Source: an uncultured Bacilli bacterium
GTDB taxonomy: Bacteria; Bacillota_I; Bacilli_A; RF39; UBA660
Reading direction: 5' to 3'
Assembly: GCA_944372725.1 (NCBI GenBank)
Contig: CALWAA010000060.1
Location: 1 to 6,580, forward strand
DNA: 6,580 nucleotides
Position 1 is the stretch's first letter, and each line of letters starts with the position of its first letter. The notes under the pieces were generated by a model. It was given only the letters and a program-made list of their open reading frames with translations. It was not told where the DNA came from and ran no database searches. The position numbers and the translations under genes are program-made. Shown one piece after another: positions 1 through 5,296 of the stretch.

Positions 1-39
1 TACATATTAGATATTTGATGCATATTTTATTTGAAGATT

Positions 40-71
40 AAAAAAATAGACTAGGATTTGGTTTCTAGTCT
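40..71 (-). terminator. Rho-independent terminator of the HIT gene
   Basis: Read on the minus strand, a 7-bp stem (AGACTAG at 48-54 pairing with CTAGTCT at 65-71) encloses a 10-base loop and is followed by ATTTTTT (47-41). The upstream arm contains the TAG stop codon of the HIT gene (67-65), so the terminator overlaps the coding end. The plus-strand reading has only four T residues after the stem, so termination is expected mainly for minus-strand transcripts. Confidence 0.75.
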
Positions 72-435
72 TTTAAAATGTTGTAAATTTCTTCATTTGT
101 TTTTGTAGCAGTACTTTCTCTTGTGCCAAAATTAGGAAGCAAATGTAAATGAAAATGCTCTACTTTTTGGTCCTCGCCATAATTTATTAAAAGGGTTAGA
201 GAGTTAGCATTTAATTTTTCCATGATTTTAGGTCCAATTTCTTTTGCTACCTCAAAAATATGGGTTAACATTTTACTATCTAATTCTTGATAATCCGTAT
301 AGTGCTTTTTCGGGATAATTAAAGCGTGACCATCGACACTTGGGTTAGCATCCATAATAACTAAAACCATTTCATCTTCATATAAAACTTTGCTAGGGAT
401 TTCTCCATTTGCTATTTTACAAAATATACAATCCA
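65..435 (-). CDS. HIT-family nucleotide hydrolase (HinT-like)
   Basis: This encodes a 123-residue cytoplasmic histidine-triad protein. The family hydrolyses nucleoside phosphoramidates, AMP-lysine and related adenylated compounds; the natural substrate here cannot be told from sequence. The signature HFHLHLLP (about residues 94-101) supplies the three histidines, with H96 and H98 in the active site. The N-terminal C3-x-x-C6 pair and H45 fit the zinc site seen in many bacterial members, and the N-terminal DCIFCKI and the segment around DGHALIIPKKH (35-45) are typical. The length fits a single-domain HIT protein. I start at the ATG at 435-433 because GGAG lies 10 bases upstream. Upstream in-frame ATGs at 451 and 445 fall at or within a few bases of the predicted transcript start. 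It has its own promoter and terminator and diverges from cotE. Family call is firm; physiological role is open. Confidence 0.93.
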
Positions 436-455
436 TTTTTTTCATCTCCATTTTA

Positions 456-483
456 ATTATAACAAAAATTACTAATTATGCAA
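456..483 (-). promoter_or_regulatory. Sigma-A promoter of the HIT gene
   Basis: On the minus strand there is TTGCAT (483-478), a 16-base spacer, and a perfect TATAAT (461-456), preceded by TG one base upstream (extended -10). The predicted start near 449 coincides with the GGAG ribosome binding site, giving a leader of about 14 bases. Confidence 0.8.
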
Positions 484-494
484 TCTTTTTAGTG

Positions 495-521
495 CACTTT
501 TACTCCTTCCTTGCATACATT
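495..521 (+). promoter_or_regulatory. Probable sporulation (sigma-E/sigma-K type) promoter of cotE
   Basis: CATACATT at 514-521 matches the published sigma-E -10 consensus CATACAnT, and CATACATTA (514-522) also fits the sigma-K -10 consensus CATAnnnTA. A sigma-K-like AC (496-497) lies 16 bases upstream. GCACTTT (494-500) matches the sigma-E -35 consensus at five of seven positions, with a slightly short 13-base gap. B. subtilis cotE is transcribed by these mother-cell sigma factors, so the gene and the promoter type agree. A sigma-A reading (TTTACT 499-504, TAAAAT 521-526) would start the transcript inside the ribosome binding site and is less likely. No experiment supports this; it is consensus matching. 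Confidence 0.5.
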
Positions 522-541
522 AAAATAGAGGAGGAATCAAG

Positions 542-1072
542 TTGGCAAGTTTTAAAGAGATTGTGACAAAAGCAGTTATTGGGAAAGCAAAAAAGACCAG
601 TGTATCTAAATTTTCTGTTACTCCAAGTGAGGTTCCTGATACGGTTTTAGGCTGTTGGGTTATTAATCATACTTTTGAGGGACGTGGAGTAAATGGCGTG
701 GTTCATGTTACAGGAGGATTTGATGTAAATGTTTGGTATTCTTATAATAATGATACCAAAACAGCTGTAGCAACCGAACATTTTACTTATGAAGATAAGA
801 TGAATATTAGACTAAAAGATGGAGCAGTTCTTAATGACGCATCAGAAATTATTGTCAGAAGTTTAACGCAACCTACCGTTACGGATGTAAGTGTAGAAAA
901 TGGTGTGGTTCATTTATCGATTGAAAAAGAACTTGGGGTTGAAATTGTCGGAAATACAATGATTAAAGTAAGTGTGGAAGAAGAGGAAGATGATTATGAA
1001 GTATTGGAAGATGTACCAGAGGAAGAAGTAGATGAAGTAATAAATGAAATTGATGAGGATTATCTCAAATAG
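542..1072 (+). CDS. cotE: Outer spore-coat morphogenetic protein, CotE family
   Basis: This encodes 176 residues, close to the 181 of B. subtilis CotE, which is made in the mother cell and directs assembly of the outer spore coat on the forespore surface. Family landmarks occur in order: an N-terminal KEIVTKAVIGKAKK (5-18), LGCWVINH (36-43), DVNVWYSY (61-68) followed by TKTAV (72-76), LTQP (108-111), ELGVEIVGNT (130-139), and a strongly acidic tail (146-173) like that of CotE. The start is a TTG preceded by GAGGAGG (528-534) with 7-base spacing; no better start is near. It is a single-gene unit with a sporulation-type promoter and its own hairpin terminator. In Bacillus the gene sits next to ricA and mutS, so this location between the HIT gene and rpsP is different. 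The identification rests on recalled sequence similarity; whether the organism makes spores is not shown here. Confidence 0.87.
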   Translation: MASFKEIVTKAVIGKAKKTSVSKFSVTPSEVPDTVLGCWVINHTFEGRGVNGVVHVTGGFDVNVWYSYNNDTKTAVATEHFTYEDKMNIRLKDGAVLNDASEIIVRSLTQPTVTDVSVENGVVHLSIEKELGVEIVGNTMIKVSVEEEEDDYEVLEDVPEEEVDEVINEIDEDYLK

Positions 1073-1106
1073 TGTCAACTAAAAACAGTTGACACTCTTC
1101 TTGTTG
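1071..1106 (+). terminator. Perfect 10-bp hairpin, terminator of cotE
   Basis: AGTGTCAACT (1071-1080) and AGTTGACACT (1087-1096) form a perfect 10-bp stem around the 6-base loop AAAAAC, followed by the T-rich CTTCTTGTTG. The tail is not a clean T run, so termination may be incomplete. The left arm begins inside the cotE stop codon (1070-1072), and the right arm contains the TTGACA -35 box of the next promoter. Confidence 0.65.
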
Positions 1107-1117
1107 TATGATAAAAT
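1089..1117 (+). promoter_or_regulatory. Sigma-A promoter of rpsP-khpA
   Basis: A perfect TTGACA (1089-1094), a 17-base spacer and TAAAAT (1112-1117) are present, with an extended -10 (TATG at 1107-1110, one base before TAAAAT). The expected start is near 1124, just upstream of the AAAGGAGG ribosome binding site (1126-1133). It is the strongest promoter in the window, fitting a ribosomal protein gene. Confidence 0.85.
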
Positions 1118-1140
1118 GTAATAACAAAGGAGGAAACTTT

Positions 1141-1416
1141 ATGGCAGTTAAATTAAGACTTAAGAGAATGGGCTCTAAACAAAAACCATTTTATCGTATT
1201 GTAGCCGCTGATGCTAGAAGTCCTAGAGATGGACGTTTCATTGAGACTGTTGGTACTTATAATCCAATTAAGAAACCAGCCGAAGTAAATGTTAATGAAG
1301 AATTAGCTTTAAAATGGTTAAATAATGGAGCAATCCCTACTGATACTGTTCGTTCTATTCTTTCTAAGGAAGGAATTATGACAAAGTATGCAGAGCAAAA
1401 AAAAGCAGGTAAGTAA
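1141..1416 (+). CDS. rpsP: 30S ribosomal protein S16
   Basis: S16 is a small-subunit protein that binds 16S rRNA and helps 30S assembly. The 91-residue product has the typical N-terminus AVKLRLKRMGSKQKPFYRIV (2-21), then ADARSPRDGRFIETVGTYNP (22-41) and the WLNNGAIPTDTVRSIL region that marks the family, and it ends in a basic tail. The ATG at 1141 is chosen because AAAGGAGG (1126-1133) lies 7 bases upstream; an in-frame ATG at 1108 falls inside the -10 region and cannot be used. khpA follows with one base between the stop and the next ATG, so the two genes are co-transcribed. In most Bacilli this operon continues with rimM, trmD and rplS, which are absent here. Confidence 0.97.
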   Translation: MAVKLRLKRMGSKQKPFYRIVAADARSPRDGRFIETVGTYNPIKKPAEVNVNEELALKWLNNGAIPTDTVRSILSKEGIMTKYAEQKKAGK

Positions 1417-1417
1417 T

Positions 1418-1663
1418 ATGGATATAACAGAATTTGCTACTTATTTGGTTAAGAATATTGTGAAAAATCCGGATTTAGTGAAAGTAAGTGCTTTTATGCA
1501 AGACGAAGATGAAACCATCTTGGAAATCCTTGTTTCTGATGAAGATATGGGTGCTGTGATTGGTAAGTCTGGTAAAAATGCAAAAGCTCTTAGAACAATT
1601 ATTCTGGCTTATGCATATGTAAATCATATTAAGAATGTAAAAATTAATATTGATTCGTTTTAA
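1418..1663 (+). CDS. khpA: KH-domain RNA-binding protein KhpA
   Basis: This 81-residue protein is essentially one type II KH domain. The RNA-binding GxxG loop reads GAVIGKSGKNAKALR (45-59), with G49-K50-S51-G52 as the core. KhpA (YlqC in Bacillus) forms a homodimer or a heterodimer with KhpB/Jag in Firmicutes and binds RNA; it has been linked to cell division and elongation control in streptococci. I start at 1418 (MDITEFATYL); the in-frame ATG at 1388 lies deep inside rpsP. The upstream AGGT at 1407-1410 is a weak ribosome binding site 7 bases away, so translation is probably coupled to rpsP. The rpsP-khpA pairing is conserved across Firmicutes and supports the call. Confidence 0.93.
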   Translation: MDITEFATYLVKNIVKNPDLVKVSAFMQDEDETILEILVSDEDMGAVIGKSGKNAKALRTIILAYAYVNHIKNVKINIDSF

Positions 1664-1690
1664 AAATTCCTAGTGATAGGAGTTTTTTCT
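1662..1690 (+). terminator. Rho-independent terminator of rpsP-khpA
   Basis: AAAAATTCCTA (1662-1672), loop GTGA, and TAGGAGTTTTT (1677-1687) form an 11-bp stem with one T-G wobble, with the right arm running into T residues. The left arm starts inside the khpA stop codon (1661-1663). It closes the operon before the trpS promoter. Confidence 0.75.
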
Positions 1691-1718
1691 TATTTTATAT
1701 TTTATTTTTTCTTATTTT

Positions 1719-1728
1719 TTGATATACT
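1719..1728 (+). promoter_or_regulatory. Promoter of trpS (extended -10)
   Basis: TATACT (1723-1728) is preceded by TTGA, giving an extended -10 (TG at 1720-1721). The T-rich region at the -35 distance has no good TTGACA match (TTTATT at 1701-1706 is the nearest). A start near 1735 leaves a leader of about 16 bases, which rules out a tryptophan T-box within the same transcript. Confidence 0.6.
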
Positions 1729-1750
1729 TAAAAAGAAAGTGGGTTTTAAC

Positions 1751-2755
1751 ATGAAAGAATTTAGTGAAAAAGTAACAAAATCAATTTTAACAGGAATTCA
1801 ACCATCAGGAGTTATTACGCTTGGTAATTATATTGGTGCTATTAAACAGATGGTAAGAATGCAAGAAGAATTTAAATCAACTATTTTTATCGCAGATATG
1901 CATGCAATTACAGTTCCACAAAATCCTAATGAGTTACATGCAAATATTCGTAGTTTAGTAGCCCTTTATATCGCTTGTGGGATTGACCCTGATAAAAACA
2001 TAATTTTTATTCAATCAGAAAATGAATATCATGCCAATATTTCATGGCTTTTAGAATGTAACACTCCCTTTGGCGAATTATCACGAATGACTCAGTTTAA
2101 AGATAAAAGCAGTAAGAATGCGAACTTTTATGCCGGTTTGTTTACTTATCCCGTTTTGATGGCTGCTGATATTTTAGCTTATGATGTAGATTATGTTCCG
2201 GTAGGAATTGACCAGAAGCAACATGTAGAGCTTGCTCGTAATATTGCCGAACGTTTTAATAAGAAATATGGCGAAACTTTTAAAATACCAGATGTCTATA
2301 TTACCAAAGAGGGTACCAAAATTATGGATTTAGTTAATCCTGATAAAAAAATGAGTAAATCTAGTGATAATCCGAAAGGTGTCATTAGAATTCTTGATGA
2401 TGTAGCAAGCATTCGTAAAAAGATAATTGGAGCAACAACGGATAGTGGCTGTGAAATTAAATTTGACCCTGAAAATAAACCAGGTATTAGTAATTTAATT
2501 AATATTTGTGTGGCAATTACTGGTAAAAGTGTTGCCGAAATAGAAAGTATGTTTCAAGGTAAAAACTACGGTGAATTTAAAAAGTTTGTTGCTGATATTG
2601 TGGTCGATGAGGTTAGTGGTATTCAAAAACGTTATCAGGAAATAATAAATAGTAGTAAACTTGACCAAATATTAGATGAGAATATCAAAGTAGTAAGAGA
2701 AATTGCCAAAGAAAAGTTTATGCACATGAAAGAAAAGATGGGCTTATATAAGTAA
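1751..2755 (+). CDS. trpS: Tryptophanyl-tRNA synthetase (class I)
   Basis: TrpRS activates tryptophan with ATP and charges tRNA-Trp in the cytoplasm. The 334-residue product has the normal bacterial length. The class I signature is present in its TrpRS form, PSGVITLGNY (18-27), where TLGN replaces HIGH; GIDQKQHVELARNIA (152-166) lies in the tryptophan/adenylate site; and KMSKSSDNP (200-208) is an intact KMSKS loop. The ATG at 1751 is preceded by AAAGTGGG (1736-1743), a modest ribosome binding site 7 bases away. A TTG at 1673 in the same frame would run through the upstream terminator and promoter and is rejected. The gene has its own promoter, and I see no terminator between it and cdsA. No residue expected for catalysis looks missing. 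Confidence 0.97.
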   Translation: MKEFSEKVTKSILTGIQPSGVITLGNYIGAIKQMVRMQEEFKSTIFIADMHAITVPQNPNELHANIRSLVALYIACGIDPDKNIIFIQSENEYHANISWLLECNTPFGELSRMTQFKDKSSKNANFYAGLFTYPVLMAADILAYDVDYVPVGIDQKQHVELARNIAERFNKKYGETFKIPDVYITKEGTKIMDLVNPDKKMSKSSDNPKGVIRILDDVASIRKKIIGATTDSGCEIKFDPENKPGISNLINICVAITGKSVAEIESMFQGKNYGEFKKFVADIVVDEVSGIQKRYQEIINSSKLDQILDENIKVVREIAKEKFMHMKEKMGLYK

Positions 2756-2756
2756 C

Positions 2757-2785
2757 TTGACGAAAAGAACTCTTGATAGTATACT
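2757..2785 (+). promoter_or_regulatory. Sigma-A promoter of cdsA-rseP
   Basis: TTGACG (2757-2762), a 17-base spacer and TATACT (2780-2785) begin one base after the trpS stop codon. The predicted start near 2792 sits just before the AAGTAGG ribosome binding site (2795-2801). Some readthrough from trpS is likely because no hairpin separates the two. Confidence 0.75.
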
Positions 2786-2806
2786 TGTAATAGAAAGTAG
2801 GATGTT

Positions 2807-3598
2807 ATGAAAAAAAGAATACTTAGTGCAATTGTGATGCTAGCAATTGTAATACCAGTAGTATGGATAGGGGGAGATTTATTTCGATTGGGAGTAGGAA
2901 TCGTTAGTATTTTGGCTTTAAAAGAAATGTTAGATTTAAAGAAAAGCCATCATTCCTTGCCTTATCTGCCTCAGTTAGTAGCAGTCATCACGTTATTATT
3001 AATTGTTTTAGCCGAGTATGATGGATATTCCATTCTTTTTGGAGTTACTTATCGGGGACTTGCTATTATGCTTCTTGCTTTACTAGGAATGTCTGTGTTT
3101 TATGATGAAAAGAAGTATACGGCAACTGATGCACTATTTTTGATTGGTTCTGTAGTCCTTCTAGGTGTTGCTTTTAATGCGATGATTTTGGCTCGTATGA
3201 CCGATTTATTTTTATTTATTTATTTAATTTTAATCTTTATTTTTACAGATACATTTGCTATGTTTATGGGAATGGCTTTTGGGCGTCATAAATTAATACC
3301 AAAGGTAAGTCCTAAAAAGACTGTTGAAGGTAGCATCTTAGGTTCTGTTATTGGTACCGTTGTAGCTTGCACATTTTATCACTTTTTAGTTAGTCCGATT
3401 ACAATAAGTGTTGTATTAGTAACTTTAGCATTATCTATTATTGGTCAAATTGGTGATTTAATGTTTAGCAAAATTAAAAGAGAAAATGATATTAAAGATT
3501 TTAGCAATTTAATACCTGGTCATGGCGGAATATTGGACCGTCTTGATAGTACAATTGCTATCATGCTAGGATTTTTAATCTTTTATGCAATTTTATAG
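2807..3598 (+). CDS. cdsA: Phosphatidate cytidylyltransferase (CDP-diglyceride synthase)
   Basis: CdsA makes CDP-diacylglycerol from phosphatidic acid and CTP in the cytoplasmic membrane, the branch point for phosphatidylglycerol and cardiolipin. The 263-residue protein is mostly hydrophobic, with about eight membrane segments. The family signature is complete near the C-terminus: SKIKRENDIKD (221-231) followed by IPGHGGILDRLDS (236-248). A second conserved region contains TDTFAMFMG (147-155) and SPKKTVEGS (168-176), and IGDLMFSKIKR supplies another acidic residue, D217. The ATG at 2807 follows AAGTAGG with 5-base spacing. rseP follows 11 bases later and its ribosome binding site overlaps the cdsA stop. 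In Bacillus the order is uppS-cdsA-dxr-rasP; here uppS and dxr are missing from the cluster. Confidence 0.96.
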   Translation: MKKRILSAIVMLAIVIPVVWIGGDLFRLGVGIVSILALKEMLDLKKSHHSLPYLPQLVAVITLLLIVLAEYDGYSILFGVTYRGLAIMLLALLGMSVFYDEKKYTATDALFLIGSVVLLGVAFNAMILARMTDLFLFIYLILIFIFTDTFAMFMGMAFGRHKLIPKVSPKKTVEGSILGSVIGTVVACTFYHFLVSPITISVVLVTLALSIIGQIGDLMFSKIKRENDIKDFSNLIPGHGGILDRLDSTIAIMLGFLIFYAIL

Positions 3599-3609
3599 GA
3601 GGATAAAAT

Positions 3610-4662
3610 ATGTGGTTTATTGTTTTAATACTATTAATATTTATTTTAGGATTAATTATATTAGTGCATGAATTTGGACATTTTATTACTGCTAAAAAAG
3701 CAGGTGTTCATATTTATGAGTTTTCAATTGGCATGGGCCCTTTAATTAAAACTCATAAAGGGAAAGATGGAATTAACTATAATATTCGGGCTTTACCAAT
3801 TGGTGGGTTTGTATCTATGGCTGGAGAAGTATATGAAGATGATGATACCAAAACCATTAAAAAAGAAGATTTTATGTGTAATAAGAAATGGTGGCAAAGA
3901 GTTATTATTTTAGCTGCTGGAGTATTCAATAATTTCTTGCTTGCGATTATTATTTTATTTGTTATGGCTCTTATTTGGGGTGCTAATAGTTTAGAGCCAA
4001 GAGTGGGAACAGTCTTAGAAGATTCGGCAGCTGAGGCTGGAGGATTAGAAGTCGGCGATTTAATTTTATCAATTAATGACCATAAAGTTTCTACTTGGGA
4101 CCAAACGCAAATTGTTCTTTATTTAAAAAATGATAGTAACGTTTATGAATTTGAAGTACTTCGTGATGGAAAGACTCTTACTTTAGAGCTTGAACCAGAT
4201 GTAACTGAAACGGAAACAGGCGAAGAACAAAAAACGTTTGGTTTTGGAATTGAACAAAAGACGGAAAAAGGTTTATGGGCAAGCATTAAGTATGCTTTTG
4301 CAAGGTTTGGCAGTCTTATTTCCACCATGTGGATTACAGTAATTAATTTATTTACAGGGCAAATTTCTTTAAGTAGTTTGTCTGGTCCGGTTGGTATTTA
4401 TCATGTGGTTGGACAGAGTTTGTCAATGGGATTACAACAAATTGTTTATTTAATTGCTTTCCTAAGTATTAATGTTGGTTTAATTAATATTTTGCCAATA
4501 CCAGCATTTGATGGTGGAAGAATTTTATTCTTAATAATAGAAAAAATTAAGGGAAGTCCAATTAATGCTAAATTTGAAAATACTTGTCATATGGTGTTCT
4601 TCTTCCTTATTATTTTACTTATGATTTATATTACAGTATTTGATATTATAAGATTTACATAG
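3610..4662 (+). CDS. rseP: Site-2 intramembrane zinc metalloprotease RseP/RasP
   Basis: This 350-residue site-2 protease cleaves membrane-spanning substrates within the bilayer, typically anti-sigma factors after a first cut and leftover signal peptides. The zinc motif HEFGH (H20-E21-H24) lies in the first membrane segment, and the second active-site motif NILPIPAFDGG (293-303) provides the third ligand D301. A single PDZ domain occupies about residues 129-196 (RVGTVLEDSAAEAGGLEVGD is its start). Further membrane segments lie near 100-123, 275-295 and 328-348. AGGAGG (3597-3602), overlapping the cdsA stop, is the ribosome binding site. One PDZ domain is usual for Gram-positive RasP, against two in E. 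coli RseP. The pairing with cdsA matches Bacilli. The substrate in this organism is unknown. Confidence 0.96.
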   Translation: MWFIVLILLIFILGLIILVHEFGHFITAKKAGVHIYEFSIGMGPLIKTHKGKDGINYNIRALPIGGFVSMAGEVYEDDDTKTIKKEDFMCNKKWWQRVIILAAGVFNNFLLAIIILFVMALIWGANSLEPRVGTVLEDSAAEAGGLEVGDLILSINDHKVSTWDQTQIVLYLKNDSNVYEFEVLRDGKTLTLELEPDVTETETGEEQKTFGFGIEQKTEKGLWASIKYAFARFGSLISTMWITVINLFTGQISLSSLSGPVGIYHVVGQSLSMGLQQIVYLIAFLSINVGLINILPIPAFDGGRILFLIIEKIKGSPINAKFENTCHMVFFFLIILLMIYITVFDIIRFT

Positions 4663-4673
4663 TAAAGTACTAC

Positions 4674-4702
4674 TTGAATAATAGCCTAATCTATGATATG
4701 AT
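4674..4702 (+). promoter_or_regulatory. Sigma-A promoter of the small RNA
   Basis: TTGAAT (4674-4679), a 17-base spacer and TATGAT (4697-4702) with TG at 4694-4695 (extended -10) lie 12 bases after rseP. The predicted start is near 4709. The element TATGATATGAT (4692-4702) resembles those before rpsP and the tRNA. Confidence 0.65.
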
Positions 4703-4708
4703 GTATAT

Positions 4709-4821
4709 AGATGAAGGAAACTTCATAAAATAAAAAAGGAACATTCAATATTTCTAGTGTTGAGTGCTACCAAATAAATTTGACTGGCACCTAATTCATT
4801 AGATGAGTTAGGTGCTCTTTT
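4709..4821 (+). ncRNA. Unrecognised structured small RNA or leader
   Basis: The stretch 4663-4902 has no credible protein gene. A promoter and a strong terminator bracket a predicted RNA of about 113 nt. Visible structures are: a 6-bp hairpin capped by a GAAA tetraloop (4711-4726); hairpin A, CATTCAA with TTGAGTG (4742-4748/4760-4766); hairpin B, GTGCTA with TGGCAC (4764-4769/4785-4790) plus an inner CAAA/TTTG helix (4771-4774/4779-4782); and the terminator C (4787-4815). A and B share 4764-4766, and B and C share 4787-4790, so adjacent hairpins compete. That is the layout of an attenuator or riboswitch, but the downstream small gene also has its own promoter, so a free-standing sRNA is equally possible. 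I do not see a T-box, SRP, 6S, tmRNA or other class I can name. Ends are predicted from the promoter and terminator only. Confidence 0.5.
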
Positions 4822-4826
4822 AATTT
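4787..4826 (+). terminator. Strong Rho-independent terminator
   Basis: GCACCTAATTCAT (4787-4799) and ATGAGTTAGGTGC (4803-4815) form a 13-bp stem with one wobble and a 3-base loop, followed by TCTTTTAATT. It ends the small RNA and is also the first terminator that transcripts from cdsA-rseP would meet. Confidence 0.88.
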
Positions 4827-4853
4827 AACACTACAAAAAGTAAGTTTTTTTAA

Positions 4854-4882
4854 TTGCTAATTTGATTTATTTCGTATATAAT
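4854..4882 (+). promoter_or_regulatory. Sigma-A promoter of the 79-residue protein gene
   Basis: TTGCTA (4854-4859), a 17-base spacer and a perfect TATAAT (4877-4882) are present. The predicted start near 4889 coincides with the GGAGG ribosome binding site (4889-4893). Confidence 0.8.
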
Positions 4883-4902
4883 TTTTTTGGAGGTAATAAT
4901 AC

Positions 4903-5142
4903 ATGAATAAAAAACCACGAAAAAATGGAGAAATCCTTAATTTAAGGAATGTAACTCAATATCAAGCTTTTTATGTTAAAGGCGGTATGTCAAAAGGGTT
5001 TGGCCAATCTGAAGCTTATAGACAAATTCAGGAAGATGTTTTTGCTGCTCAACAAGCTTTAGCAAGACAAATAACAGGGCAATCTATAAGCACAGAAAAT
5101 GCTAATGATGAAGCACAAAAATTAGTAAGAAAAAAAGATTAA
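4903..5142 (+). CDS. Small uncharacterised basic/polar protein (79 residues)
   Basis: I do not recognise this protein. It has no signal peptide, membrane segment or cysteine. The N-terminus is basic (KKPRK, 3-7), a glycine-containing stretch KGGMSKGFGQ lies at 26-35, and residues 36-58 (SEAYRQIQEDVFAAQQALARQIT) look like one long amphipathic helix rich in Gln and Ala; the C-terminus is charged and ends in RKKD. The ORF is credible because it has a near-consensus sigma-A promoter, a good GGAGG ribosome binding site 9 bases before the ATG, codon use like its neighbours, and its own terminator. The promoter type suggests expression in growing cells. It might be compared with small spore proteins because of its Gln/Ala content, but I see no SASP motif. 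The upstream structured RNA could control it by readthrough. Confidence 0.75.
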   Translation: MNKKPRKNGEILNLRNVTQYQAFYVKGGMSKGFGQSEAYRQIQEDVFAAQQALARQITGQSISTENANDEAQKLVRKKD

Positions 5143-5156
5143 TTATTAGTTTATTG

Positions 5157-5229
5157 TACATTTTTTGGGATTCCAATGTATGTCTGCTTAATTTTTAAAT
5201 GGCACCGATGTATTGGTGTTCTTTTATTT
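5157..5229 (+). terminator. 3' UTR hairpin and terminator of the small gene
   Basis: A bulged hairpin TACATT (5157-5162) with AATGTA (5175-5180), containing an inner GG/CC pair, is followed by the terminator proper: GCACCGA (5202-5208), loop TGTA, TTGGTGT (5213-5219), then TCTTTTATTT. The terminator stem is 7 bp with two G-T wobbles, so moderate strength is expected. The GGCACC...GGTG/TCTTTTA design resembles the terminator at 4787-4826. Confidence 0.65.
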
Positions 5230-5296
5230 GATATTATACTACAAGTGAATGTTATAGTGGAAATAGTAAAAAACATCTTTCTTTTTAAATGGTAGT

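Noticed and set aside
1..39. Possible gene end or regulatory site at the left edge
   Set aside because: The 39 bases are AT-rich with no clear reading frame, hairpin or promoter that I can support.
499..526. Sigma-A promoter TTTACT-N16-TAAAAT for cotE
   Set aside because: It would start transcription near 532-533, inside the GAGGAGG ribosome binding site (528-534), leaving the mRNA without a complete site.
1050..1078. Minus-strand promoter using the TTGACA in the left arm of the cotE palindrome
   Set aside because: There is no -10-like sequence at 16-18 bases on the minus strand; the TTGACA follows from the palindrome.
4143..4328. Minus-strand reading frame of 61 codons inside rseP
   Set aside because: It lies wholly within the PDZ-coding part of rseP, has no promoter or ribosome binding site, and its product has no recognisable features.
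4698..4733. Possible 11-residue leader peptide starting ATGATG in the small RNA region
   Set aside because: Its start codon overlaps the -10 box, so it would not be transcribed from this promoter, and it has no ribosome binding site.
4709..4821. T-box, SRP RNA, 6S RNA or known riboswitch identity for the small RNA
   Set aside because: The T-box GGGTGGnACC element and the SRP GGAAG...GCAGC core are absent, the length is too short for 6S or tmRNA, and no riboswitch core I know is visible.
5192..5292. Direct repeat TTTTTAAATGG at 5192-5202 and 5282-5292
   Set aside because: Eleven AT-rich bases repeated once 90 bases apart is plausible by chance here, and no insertion or recombination feature accompanies it.
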